This document shows, piece after piece, positions 44,167 to 52,501 of a stretch of DNA of 64,000 bases. The translations under genes were made by a program, and so were the position numbers. Below the pieces are notes generated by a model. The model ran no database searches. It was not told where the DNA came from and saw only the letters and a program-made list of their open reading frames with translations. The stretch is from JACMLD01 sp044223995 (GTDB lineage: Bacteria; Bacteroidota; Bacteroidia; Chitinophagales; Chitinophagaceae). The stretch's first letter is position 1, and each line of letters begins with the position of its first letter. The stretch is taken from contig JBGALE010000008.1 in NCBI GenBank assembly GCA_044223995.1, positions 124,001 to 188,000 of the forward strand, given 5' to 3'.

Positions 44167-44174
44167 TATATTTG
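44167..44174 (+). promoter_or_regulatory. -7 promoter element (TATATTTG) six bases before the mutS ATG
   Basis: TATATTTG matches TAnnTTTG and ends six bases before the ATG at 44181, so the message is likely leaderless. It fixes the true mutS start. Confidence 0.6.
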
Positions 44175-44180
44175 TTGCCC

Positions 44181-46778
44181 ATGGCAAAAGCAAGCGCAGA
44201 AACACCTTTGATGCAGCAGCACCGGGCGATCAAGCAAAAATACCCCGATGCCATCCTGCTTTTCAGGGTCGGTGATTTTTATGAAACCTTTGGCGAAGAT
44301 GCCATCCGTGCTTCGCAGGTATTGGGCATCACGCTGACGAAGCGAAACAATGGCAATGCCGCTTCGGCCGAACTGGCCGGCTTTCCACACCATGCCCTGG
44401 ATACGTATTTACACAAACTTGTCAAAGGTGGTTACCGGGTTGCTATTTGCGATCAACTGGAAGACCCCAAACAGGCAAAGGGAATCGTAAAACGTGGAGT
44501 AACGGAACTGGTAACGCCGGGCGTGGCCACCAACGACAAGCTGCTTGAACTGAACAGCAATAATTTTTTAGCAGGTATCCGTTTTACAGATAATAATATT
44601 GGTATCGCATTCCTGGATATTTCTACCGGCGAATTTTTTGTCGCCGAAGGCAACCAGGAATACATAGATAAACTGGTGCAGACACTCAAACCGGCAGAGA
44701 TTATTTTCCAGCGCAGCTACCAGAAACAATTCAGGGAAATATTCGGCAGTAAATTTTTTACCTACACACTCGAAAGCTGGATTTTTGACGAAGCCTATGC
44801 CAGTGAAACCATCCTCAAACATTTTCAAACGCATTCGCTCAAGGGATTTGGTATTGAAGAAATACACGACGCTGTTATTGCTGCAGGTGCCATACTGCAT
44901 TATTTAAAAGATACAGAGCATCCCAACCTGCAGCACATCACTTCCATCCAGCGAATGGATAAAGAAGATTATTTATGGATGGATCGCTTTACGATCCGAA
45001 ACCTTGAACTGATCGGCAATGCCGGTGATCAATCGCATACACTCCACAAAGTACTGGACAATACGGTATCTCCCATGGGCGCACGCCTGTTAAAACGCTG
45101 GATCGTTTTACCACTGAAAGATATCAGTAAAATCAACGAACGGCTGGACTTGGTAACCTACTTCATAACGGAGACAGACCTGCGAAATAAAATCGTACAA
45201 CACATCAAACAGTGCGGAGATATAGAAAGACTGGTGAGCAAGATCCCGCTGAAAAAAATAAACCCCCGCGAAGTGATGCAGGTTGCGCGCGGGTTGCAAC
45301 AGGTGACAGCGGTAAAAGAAATTTGCGCCGGAGCATCCAATGCTTATTTACGGAAATTGGCTGATGCATTGAACCCCTGCCAGTATATTATTGACAAGAT
45401 ATGTGGTGAGATCAGTGAAAACCCACCGGTTGCTGCGCAAAAAGGTGCAGTCATCCGTGGAGGTGTTCATGCAGAGCTGGATAATTTGCGGAAAATAGCA
45501 TTGGGTGGAAAAGAATACCTGGTAGAACTGCAGCAAAAAGAAGCAGCGGCTACCGGCATCTCTTCGCTAAAAATAAGTTTCAACAATGTATTTGGTTATT
45601 ACCTTGAAGTGACCAATGTCCATAAAAACAAAGTGCCGGCTGACTGGATACGCAAACAAACACTGGCCAACGCTGAACGATATATTACACCTGAATTAAA
45701 AGAGTACGAAGAAAAAATTACTGGAGCAGAAGACAAAATACTGGCGATAGAACTGGAACTGTTTGAAAAATTATTATCGGAACTGCAGGAATACATTGCG
45801 CCCATACAGGTCAACGGACATATCATGGCCATACTGGATTGCCTGACCTGCTTTGCCAACAATGCATTGCAGTATAATTATAAGCGACCCGACATCCACG
45901 AAGAAGGGATATGGGATGTAAAAGAAAGCCGTCACCCTGTTATTGAACGTCATCTTCCACCGGGTGAAACATATATCGCCAATGATATTTATCTCGATCC
46001 CGATACACAACAAATCATTATCCTTACAGGGCCGAATATGAGTGGTAAAAGCGCACTGCTCCGTCAAACAGCACTGATAACACTGATGTCGCACATGGGA
46101 AGTTTTGTTCCCGCATCGCAGGCAAAAATTTCCCTGACGGATAAAATATTTACACGCGTTGGCGCATCCGACAATGTAAGCGGCGGTGAATCGACCTTTA
46201 TGGTGGAGATGAATGAAACAGCCAGTATCATTAATAATATTACATCGCGCAGTTTGATATTGCTGGATGAAATTGGCCGGGGCACTTCCACCTATGATGG
46301 TATTTCCATCGCATGGAGCATTGCCGAATATTTGCACTATTCACCCTACCGGCCAAAAACCTTGTTTGCTACCCATTACCATGAACTGAATGAACTGGAG
46401 AATAAACTGCCACGCATAAAAAACTTCCATATCACCAATAAGGAAGTGGGAAACAAAGTTATCTTCCTGCGAAAGCTGGCGCCAGGAGGCAGCACGCACA
46501 GCTTTGGTATCCACGTGGCAAAAATGGCAGGTATGCCTCCCGCACTCATACAACGCGCCAACGAAATACTGCATCAACTGGAAGAAAAAGAAGTTGGCGA
46601 ATCCATGGGAGAACAGGTAAAGAAACTGGCTGCGCCAAAAATCCAGCTATCCATATTCGATGCGCATTCACAAACTTTCGAAGAAATCAGGTCCATGCTC
46701 AGCAATACCGACATTAACCGACTGACACCCGTCGAAGCGCTGCTTAAACTCAGCGAAATAAAGGGTCTTTTGAAGTAA
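44181..46778 (+). CDS. mutS: DNA mismatch repair protein MutS
   Basis: MutS recognises mismatches and small loops and recruits MutL. The 865-residue protein has the N-terminal mismatch-reading domain with LLFRVGDFYETFGEDA (Phe-x-Glu motif), connector and lever domains, clamp, and the ATPase: GPNMSGKSALLRQ (Walker A at residue about 617), ILLDEIGRGTSTYDG and THYHEL. An open frame runs back to 43692, but residues before 44181 show no MutS similarity and cross the divergent gene; the ATG at 44181 gives the family length and follows a promoter box. Confidence 0.97.
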   Translation: MAKASAETPLMQQHRAIKQKYPDAILLFRVGDFYETFGEDAIRASQVLGITLTKRNNGNAASAELAGFPHHALDTYLHKLVKGGYRVAICDQLEDPKQAKGIVKRGVTELVTPGVATNDKLLELNSNNFLAGIRFTDNNIGIAFLDISTGEFFVAEGNQEYIDKLVQTLKPAEIIFQRSYQKQFREIFGSKFFTYTLESWIFDEAYASETILKHFQTHSLKGFGIEEIHDAVIAAGAILHYLKDTEHPNLQHITSIQRMDKEDYLWMDRFTIRNLELIGNAGDQSHTLHKVLDNTVSPMGARLLKRWIVLPLKDISKINERLDLVTYFITETDLRNKIVQHIKQCGDIERLVSKIPLKKINPREVMQVARGLQQVTAVKEICAGASNAYLRKLADALNPCQYIIDKICGEISENPPVAAQKGAVIRGGVHAELDNLRKIALGGKEYLVELQQKEAAATGISSLKISFNNVFGYYLEVTNVHKNKVPADWIRKQTLANAERYITPELKEYEEKITGAEDKILAIELELFEKLLSELQEYIAPIQVNGHIMAILDCLTCFANNALQYNYKRPDIHEEGIWDVKESRHPVIERHLPPGETYIANDIYLDPDTQQIIILTGPNMSGKSALLRQTALITLMSHMGSFVPASQAKISLTDKIFTRVGASDNVSGGESTFMVEMNETASIINNITSRSLILLDEIGRGTSTYDGISIAWSIAEYLHYSPYRPKTLFATHYHELNELENKLPRIKNFHITNKEVGNKVIFLRKLAPGGSTHSFGIHVAKMAGMPPALIQRANEILHQLEEKEVGESMGEQVKKLAAPKIQLSIFDAHSQTFEEIRSMLSNTDINRLTPVEALLKLSEIKGLLK

Positions 46779-46840
46779 AACCCTTTGCCACAGGGTATTG
46801 CAGGCAATAAATCTTTTCCATTCTCGTTTGAGCAACTAAG

Positions 46841-46854
46841 TGTAAATACTTACA
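46841..46854. promoter_or_regulatory. Palindrome TGTAA-N4-TTACA upstream of the PA14-like gene
   Basis: A perfect inverted repeat, 34 bases before the ATG at 46888, in an AT-rich promoter region. The form is like a Crp/Fnr-family half-site pair. No regulator is assigned. Confidence 0.45.
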
Positions 46855-46887
46855 TAATCATAGGTATTATTTATAATCTTAATCCTG

Positions 46888-48402
46888 ATGAAGCGGCTCC
46901 TGATCCTTACCACTGTTTTAGTGTTTATTACAGTTAAACTGCATGCACAGGCATGCACGCCATTGGGTGATCAAACCACCTACGGCACCAATGATACCTG
47001 GATTGGTTATATCTACGATAATATCAATTTCACCTCTTATGCCGGTTATGTCAACGAAGGAACTCCCGGGAACCCCGGCATTGACGAGAGTTTTGGCGGC
47101 GATTATGTAAACTACGCTACCAACGGTTGTACTGTCTATACAGAAACATTCAGTGCGCGTTACAAACTGTCCAAAAATTTCCCAGCAGGCAATTACCAAA
47201 TTACAGTTGGGGGCGATGACGGCTACCGTTTAAGTTTAGACGGCGGCGCTACCTGGGTTATCAACAACTGGTTCGACCAGGCTTACAGTTTTACCACTTA
47301 TGTTACCACGCTTAGTGGAATCACCAATATGGTTTTGGAGTTTTATGAGAACGGCGGTGCCAACCGTGTTACATTCAACGTACAACCTGTATGTGTGGGA
47401 ACAGAAAACCAAACCATCTTCGGCACAGGTAATATCTGGAACGGTTATATCTACGATGGCACCAATTTTAACCAGTTTAAAGGCGTAGTTACCGAAGGCA
47501 TTGCATCCAATCCAACATTTGATGAAAGCTTTGGCGGAACCAATGTAATATATCCTACCAGCAGTTGCTCCGTACAAACAGAAACATTCAGTGCACGGTA
47601 CCGCCTGCAAAAATTCTTTGCAAGTGGATCTTATGTATTTACAGTTGGCGGTGATGATGGATACCGGCTTAGTCTTGACGGAGGCAGCACCTGGGTCATT
47701 AACCGTTGGTTCGATCAATCCTATAATGTCACTTCTTACAGTACTTCACTGAACGGCACTTACAATATGGTGCTGGAATATTATGAAAACGCAGGTGGCA
47801 ACAGGGTGAGCTTTGCTGTCAGCGGTTCTGCATTACCGGTAGAACTTACCAGTTTCGGTGTAGCACGAAGAGAAAAAGATATTATTATTAACTGGACCAC
47901 TGCCCGGGAAACCAATACAGCTTATTACAGGTTGGAAAGAAGCAGCAATGGAATTGATTTTTTACCCATTGCCACCATCAACACAGGCGGGCAAAATGGA
48001 AATTCAATACAACAACTCAATTATAGTTATACAGATAAATCACCATTCCCGGGTGTAAATTATTATCGCTTACGCATCACTGATATTGATAGCAGGTTTA
48101 CTTATTCCTCTATAGCCAAGGCTTCTGTTTCTACCGATAATGGGATCAGCATGTACCCAACGGTATTATCCAGTGATCAAACGATCACACTACTATCCGC
48201 ACAAGCTATCACGCACGCATCGGTTGAACTGTATGATTTGAGTGGCAGAAAAATACAGGCAACAGGTTTCAGTGCTGTTGTCGCAGCCAACCAGCCGGTA
48301 TCTTTACCCCTCACTCATCAGCGACTCGCCAAAGGCACCTATATTATCATCTGCAGAGATGGAACAAACATCTTGAAAAAACAATTGATCCTGCTACAGT
48401 AA
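46888..48402 (+). CDS. Secreted protein with two PA14-like repeats and T9SS domain
   Basis: A 504-residue secreted protein. After the signal peptide (ending LHAQ), two 143-residue units at residues 23-165 and 169-311 are clearly related: each has WxGYIYD, DESFGG, QTETFSARYRL-type, GGDDGYRLSLDGG, TWVINxWFDQ and MVLExYEN. The GGDDGYRLSLDG segment fits PA14/GLEYA-type carbohydrate-binding barrels. A fibronectin-like segment (LPVELTSFGVARREKDIIINW) and a type IX secretion C-terminal domain follow, ending NILKKQLILLQ. Probably a surface carbohydrate-binding protein; it precedes an alpha-L-fucosidase by 55 bases. Confidence 0.82.
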   Translation: MKRLLILTTVLVFITVKLHAQACTPLGDQTTYGTNDTWIGYIYDNINFTSYAGYVNEGTPGNPGIDESFGGDYVNYATNGCTVYTETFSARYKLSKNFPAGNYQITVGGDDGYRLSLDGGATWVINNWFDQAYSFTTYVTTLSGITNMVLEFYENGGANRVTFNVQPVCVGTENQTIFGTGNIWNGYIYDGTNFNQFKGVVTEGIASNPTFDESFGGTNVIYPTSSCSVQTETFSARYRLQKFFASGSYVFTVGGDDGYRLSLDGGSTWVINRWFDQSYNVTSYSTSLNGTYNMVLEYYENAGGNRVSFAVSGSALPVELTSFGVARREKDIIINWTTARETNTAYYRLERSSNGIDFLPIATINTGGQNGNSIQQLNYSYTDKSPFPGVNYYRLRITDIDSRFTYSSIAKASVSTDNGISMYPTVLSSDQTITLLSAQAITHASVELYDLSGRKIQATGFSAVVAANQPVSLPLTHQRLAKGTYIIICRDGTNILKKQLILLQ

Positions 48403-48457
48403 ACATGTTTTCCTTAACTTTCATGGACGCATTTTTTTAACTGAAAATCTATGCACC

Positions 48458-49786
48458 ATGAAACGCATGCACCTTGTTTTTGCATTGCTCATAACCCTGA
48501 CAACAGATAGTTTCTGCCAATCCTATACGCCTGCACCGGAAAATATAGCTGCACGCCGTATGTTCCAGGATATGAAATTTGGTATGTTTATTCACTGGGG
48601 CGCATTCAGTGTGCTGGGTGATGGTGAGTGGGTCATGAATAACCGGAAAACCCCTTTTAAAGACTATAAAAAACTGATTCATTTTTTCAACCCGGTTGAT
48701 TTTGACGCGAAGAAATGGGTAACGGCTGCGAAAGATGCTGGTATGAAATACATCACGTTTATTACGCGCCACCACGATGGGTTCAGCAACTGGGATACCA
48801 AAGCATCTGACTGGAAGATTACCAATACTTCTTACGGTAAGGATGCATTTAAACAACTGGCCGATGAATGCCACCGCCAGGGCATACAATTATTTGTTTA
48901 CTATTCACTGCTCGACTGGGGCCGTGAAGATTACCCGCACGAAACCGGGCGCACCGGGCAAACGGCTGGCAGAACAGGACATGGAAATTATGCTGCTTAC
49001 CTGCAGTTTATGAAAGATCAATTGACAGAGCTGCTCACCAATTATGGTGATATTGCGGGTGTGTGGTTTGACGGTCACTGGGATCAAACAGCGCCGGAGG
49101 GCAGTACTGACAGGAGTTCGCGCATAGACTGGAAGTATGATGAGATATATTCACTCATACACCGTTTGCAGCCAAAATGCCTAATCGGCAATAACCATCA
49201 TTTGACACCATTTGCCGGGGAAGACTTCCAGATGTTTGAAAGAGATTTACCCGGTGAAAACAAGTCAGGGCTGAGTTTCCAGGAAGCATCACAGCAAATG
49301 CCCTTAGAGACCTGCGAAACCATGAATGATTCATGGGGCTTTAATATCAATGACCGTAATTACAAATCTGTAAAGCAGTTAGTACAGTACCTTGTCAATG
49401 CGGCAGGCAGGAACGCTAATTTCCTTCTCAACATCGGGCCGATGCCCAACGGTGCCATACAAACGGAATTTACCGACACCCTGAAAGGCATGGGGGACTG
49501 GCTGAGAAAATATGGGGAAAGCGTGTATGGAACACGTGGTAAGATTATCGAACCACAGGAATGGGGCGTTGTAACGGGCAAAGACAAAAAAATTTTTGTA
49601 CATGTGTTGCATCCCGTCAATAACCAGCCTTATATTTTCCTTCCGGGTCTGAAGAATAAAGTAACTACAACTGTTATCATGAACGATAACAAAACCGTCA
49701 GCTTCAAACAGCAACCCGAAGGTCTTTTTATTTATACCAGTGGAATTTCATGGAATGATACGGATACGATCATTTTGCTGCAGTAA
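48458..49786 (+). CDS. Alpha-L-fucosidase, GH29 family
   Basis: A 442-residue secreted glycoside hydrolase. Signal peptide ends DSFCQ. The GH29 barrel shows MFQDMKFGMFIHWGAFSVLG, YITFITRHHDGFSNWDTK, LFVYYSLLDWGREDYP, and the catalytic nucleophile Asp205 in AGVWFDGHWDQ; NDSWGFNINDRNYKS and NAAGRNANFLLNIGPMPNG follow. It removes alpha-linked fucose from glycans. It has no type IX sorting domain, so a periplasmic location is likely. The PA14-like gene just upstream fits a small glycan-use unit. Confidence 0.95.
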   Translation: MKRMHLVFALLITLTTDSFCQSYTPAPENIAARRMFQDMKFGMFIHWGAFSVLGDGEWVMNNRKTPFKDYKKLIHFFNPVDFDAKKWVTAAKDAGMKYITFITRHHDGFSNWDTKASDWKITNTSYGKDAFKQLADECHRQGIQLFVYYSLLDWGREDYPHETGRTGQTAGRTGHGNYAAYLQFMKDQLTELLTNYGDIAGVWFDGHWDQTAPEGSTDRSSRIDWKYDEIYSLIHRLQPKCLIGNNHHLTPFAGEDFQMFERDLPGENKSGLSFQEASQQMPLETCETMNDSWGFNINDRNYKSVKQLVQYLVNAAGRNANFLLNIGPMPNGAIQTEFTDTLKGMGDWLRKYGESVYGTRGKIIEPQEWGVVTGKDKKIFVHVLHPVNNQPYIFLPGLKNKVTTTVIMNDNKTVSFKQQPEGLFIYTSGISWNDTDTIILLQ

Positions 49787-49822
49787 CAGCAAGTGGTAAG
49801 GGCGCGGGGCGCGCTGATAGAT

Positions 49823-50380
49823 TTAGAAAATCATATTCTTGATCAGCAGCAGGTGCTTTAAAAATGAAGGCCTGCTTTGTGCTACCCTTTTGTTGAACTG
49901 TAATGAATCTGTGTACTGCTGGCGGGCAGAAAAAAACAAATGTTGAAACGATTGTTCAATTTTCTGAACTGTAACGCGCGGCTTTTTAGATTCAAGCTCA
50001 AAATTATCTGCCTTGTGGGGAACAAATTTGATCAATACATGATCGCCCATGGCAGCCTGTTTCATTTCTTCTGTCAGTTCTACCAGCCCGATAATCACCT
50101 CCGGTTCGTGAACAATATAAGCATAGCCTGTCAACTGAATGGAATGTGAACATCCCTTCCTGAAGAAATCGAGTTTGGCCGGAAAAGACTTATCGTAGCC
50201 TTCAATGCTGTGGGAAGGACGGTTCATAAAGAACCAAACTTGCCCCGCATCATCCACATACTGGCAGGTAATAACGGAGACCGGAAATTTCATCACTGCA
50301 TCCTGCTCGCTGAAGAACAGTGCTGTTTTGATCTCATAAATACTTTCTTTCTGAGAAGAAAGGGGTGGATTATTCATCAT
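49823..50380 (-). CDS. FMN-binding split-barrel protein (pyridoxamine 5'-phosphate oxidase family)
   Basis: A 185-residue protein with the split-barrel pattern of general-stress/PNPOx-like proteins: MKFPVSVITCQYVDDAGQVWFFMNRPSH, AKLDFFRKGCSHSIQLTGYAYIV, then GDHVLIKFVPHKADNFE. The C-terminal extension (about residues 140-185) is not recognised. Two ATG codons, 50380 and 50377, could be the start. Flavin or F420 use and substrate cannot be read. It is divergent from the nifJ operon but separated from it by about 470 bases. Confidence 0.7.
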   Translation of the reverse strand: MMNNPPLSSQKESIYEIKTALFFSEQDAVMKFPVSVITCQYVDDAGQVWFFMNRPSHSIEGYDKSFPAKLDFFRKGCSHSIQLTGYAYIVHEPEVIIGLVELTEEMKQAAMGDHVLIKFVPHKADNFELESKKPRVTVQKIEQSFQHLFFSARQQYTDSLQFNKRVAQSRPSFLKHLLLIKNMIF

Positions 50381-50521
50381 AAAAAGAAATTTTCAGTGTA
50401 AGCACAAATGTCAATACAACCATTTGTTGTAAAGCACTTTCAGAGCGGCTTTAGATAAGCAATGGATAAAAAGGAATGGAAGTAAATTCAGAAGATAATT
50501 GGTACGTCGGTTAGAGTATCG

Positions 50522-50535
50522 TCTTATCGATAAGA
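50522..50535. promoter_or_regulatory. Perfect 14-base palindrome TCTTATCGATAAGA
   Basis: Self-complementary across its whole length. It lies between the divergent split-barrel gene and the nifJ operon, 142 bases upstream of the former's start. Confidence 0.4.
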
Positions 50536-50729
50536 TAGTGGAGAGAGTTCAAAACTATATTTTTTTATTTATTAATCATAGCCTTTATTAAAAAAATCTG
50601 CAGATTTTAATTATCCACAGGGTTTCCCGGTTCCTGCGGCAAATGGGTATAGTATGATATGAACAGGCAGCAATTCGCCGGGTTCTACTTCTGTTTCAAT
50701 TATTTGCAAACAACTCCCGAACAAGTATC

Positions 50730-50749
50730 AAAATGATTTCTATCATTTT
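50730..50749. promoter_or_regulatory. Fnr-like inverted repeat upstream of the nifJ operon
   Basis: Perfect 8-base arms AAAATGAT and ATCATTTT with a TTCT spacer. The centre ATGAT-N4-ATCAT has the geometry of Crp/Fnr sites (TTGAT-N4-ATCAA). It is 105 bases before the ATG at 50855. A weak relative (TGAT-N4-ATC) lies upstream of hoxE. Confidence 0.55.
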
Positions 50750-50854
50750 TTCTGATGAAATAAGTCAGCCCCCCTCCCACATTTCGTGTCTAGATTGCCC
50801 CGGTTATTCAGCCAGTTAACAGGCGGCCACTCCGCCTACTTCAAATTAATCATC

Positions 50855-52501
50855 ATGTCAGCATCCGACATCACCAAAGCGGTCGACCTGTTTACCCATG
50901 CGGAAGGCACCGGCCCCAAAAGATCCAGGAGACCCATTTATGTAGATTTTATGCCGCCCTGCAATAGTGCATGTCCTGCGGGTGAAAACATACAGGGATG
51001 GATGGCTCAGGCACAGGCCGGTAATTATTTCGAAGCATTCCAGGTAATCATGGAAGACAACCCTTTTCCGGCAATCATGGGAAGAATTTGTGTTAAGCCC
51101 TGTGAAACCGGCTGCAACCGCAACCATATTGATAACACGATAAATATCCACGCCATTGAAAGGTATATTGGTGACGAAGCCATTCACCAAAATTGGCAGG
51201 TACGCGTTACGGCAAAACCAACAGGTAAAAAAATACTGGTGGTGGGCGCAGGACCGGGTGGTTTATCAGCAGCCTATCACCTGGCAAGAATGGGGCATAG
51301 TGTGGAAGTATATGATGCAGGTGCACACCCGGGTGGCTTAATGTGGACGGGTATCCCTGACTACCGCCTGCCCAAGGAAATACTGGATGGCGAAATTCAC
51401 CGGTTGATTGAAATGGGCATTGTTATCCGTGAAAATTATAAAGTATCGGATATTGTATTTGAAAAGGAATCCGGCAATTTTGATGCGGTATACCTGGCCA
51501 TTGGCGCACAGTTAATTTACAAGGAAACATTCCCGCATGACAACTCCGTTCATATCACAGATGCTTTCTCATTCTTTCGCGATGCAAAAACAAACCCTTC
51601 TCCTTTTCTTCATAAAAAAGTAGTGGTGTACGGCGGTGGCAAACTGGCGCTTTACCTCAGCCGGATGATAAAAAGATTCGGATCAGAAGTATCCGTTTAT
51701 TTTCCCGGTGATAAAAAATTAATGCCTGCATACGATTATGAAACCGAAGATGCTATGGCAGAAGGCGTGGATATACAATTACTGAAAAGCATTTCCGGCA
51801 TACAAAACCGAACCATCACGCTGGAAAAAATGAAAGTGGAAAAAGGAAGGGCAATAGGTACAGGTGAATTTGAAACTACTTATGCTGATGTACTGATTAC
51901 TGCCAACCGGCAGGAAACCGATTCAGGATTTTTACGATCCGTGAGTGGCATGACCGTTAATGATGATGGTACTGTTGTGATTAATGCACAGCGCATGACA
52001 GGCCATGAAGGAATATTTGCCGGGGGCGATATGCTTCCCGGTGAAAACAGGAGCACCACCATTGCCATCGGGCATGGCAAAAAAGCAGCAAAATACATCA
52101 ACAGTTACCTGCAAAAGCAACCTTATAATAAACCCGAGAAACATCCTACAGCCGGATACCGAAAACTACATATGTGGTACAAAACAGATGCACCACAAAA
52201 GGAACAGGATAAACTGGAGCCCGAGGTAGCCGTGAAAAGTTTTGACGAAGTGTTTGCCGGTTTCACTGAACCACAGGCAAGGTTTGAAGCACAGCGCTGT
52301 CTCAGTTGCGGCAATTGCTTCGAATGTGACGGTTGTTTTGGCGCATGCCCGGAAGATGCCATTATTAAATTGGGAAAGGGCAACAGGTATACATTTAATT
52401 ACAATGCCTGTACCGGTTGTGCGGTTTGTTTTGAACAATGTCCCTGCCACGCCATTGAAATGATTCCAGAACCTATTAATTCAACAACAGATGTCAAATA
52501 A
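50855..52501 (+). CDS. GltD-type NAD(P)H:ferredoxin oxidoreductase-like protein with C-terminal 2[4Fe-4S]
   Basis: A 548-residue flavoprotein of the glutamate synthase small-subunit family. It has the N-terminal cysteines CNSACPAGENIQGWM and GRICVKPCETGCNR, an FAD site (VVGAGPGGLSAAYHLARMG, near residue 130), an NAD(P) domain (VVYGGGKLALYLSRMI) and GIFAGGD. The C-terminus carries two [4Fe-4S] motifs starting at Cys482 (CLSCGNCFECDGCFGACP; CTGCAVCFEQCPC). There is no large glutamate synthase subunit here; it overlaps nifJ by 11 bases, so it probably moves electrons between ferredoxin and NAD(P)H for that enzyme. The ATG at 50855 starts just ahead of the family's conserved region. Confidence 0.85.
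   Translation: MSASDITKAVDLFTHAEGTGPKRSRRPIYVDFMPPCNSACPAGENIQGWMAQAQAGNYFEAFQVIMEDNPFPAIMGRICVKPCETGCNRNHIDNTINIHAIERYIGDEAIHQNWQVRVTAKPTGKKILVVGAGPGGLSAAYHLARMGHSVEVYDAGAHPGGLMWTGIPDYRLPKEILDGEIHRLIEMGIVIRENYKVSDIVFEKESGNFDAVYLAIGAQLIYKETFPHDNSVHITDAFSFFRDAKTNPSPFLHKKVVVYGGGKLALYLSRMIKRFGSEVSVYFPGDKKLMPAYDYETEDAMAEGVDIQLLKSISGIQNRTITLEKMKVEKGRAIGTGEFETTYADVLITANRQETDSGFLRSVSGMTVNDDGTVVINAQRMTGHEGIFAGGDMLPGENRSTTIAIGHGKKAAKYINSYLQKQPYNKPEKHPTAGYRKLHMWYKTDAPQKEQDKLEPEVAVKSFDEVFAGFTEPQARFEAQRCLSCGNCFECDGCFGACPEDAIIKLGKGNRYTFNYNACTGCAVCFEQCPCHAIEMIPEPINSTTDVK

Larger units (their letters stand above)
50381..50854. other. Regulatory gap between the split-barrel gene and the nifJ operon
   Basis: A 474-base gene-free stretch. 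It holds a perfect 14-base palindrome TCTTATCGATAAGA at 50522-50535 and the inverted repeat AAAATGAT-N4-ATCATTTT at 50730-50749. The in-frame GTG at 50786 lies too far from conserved sequence to be the start of the next gene. Confidence 0.55.

Noticed and set aside
43692..44180. 163-codon in-frame extension upstream of mutS
   Set aside because: No MutS similarity, crosses the divergent HU-CCDC81-like gene, and the promoter box at 44167 starts transcription later.
50855..52501. Glutamate synthase small subunit (gltD)
   Set aside because: No gltB nearby, two extra C-terminal [4Fe-4S] sets, and overlap with nifJ.
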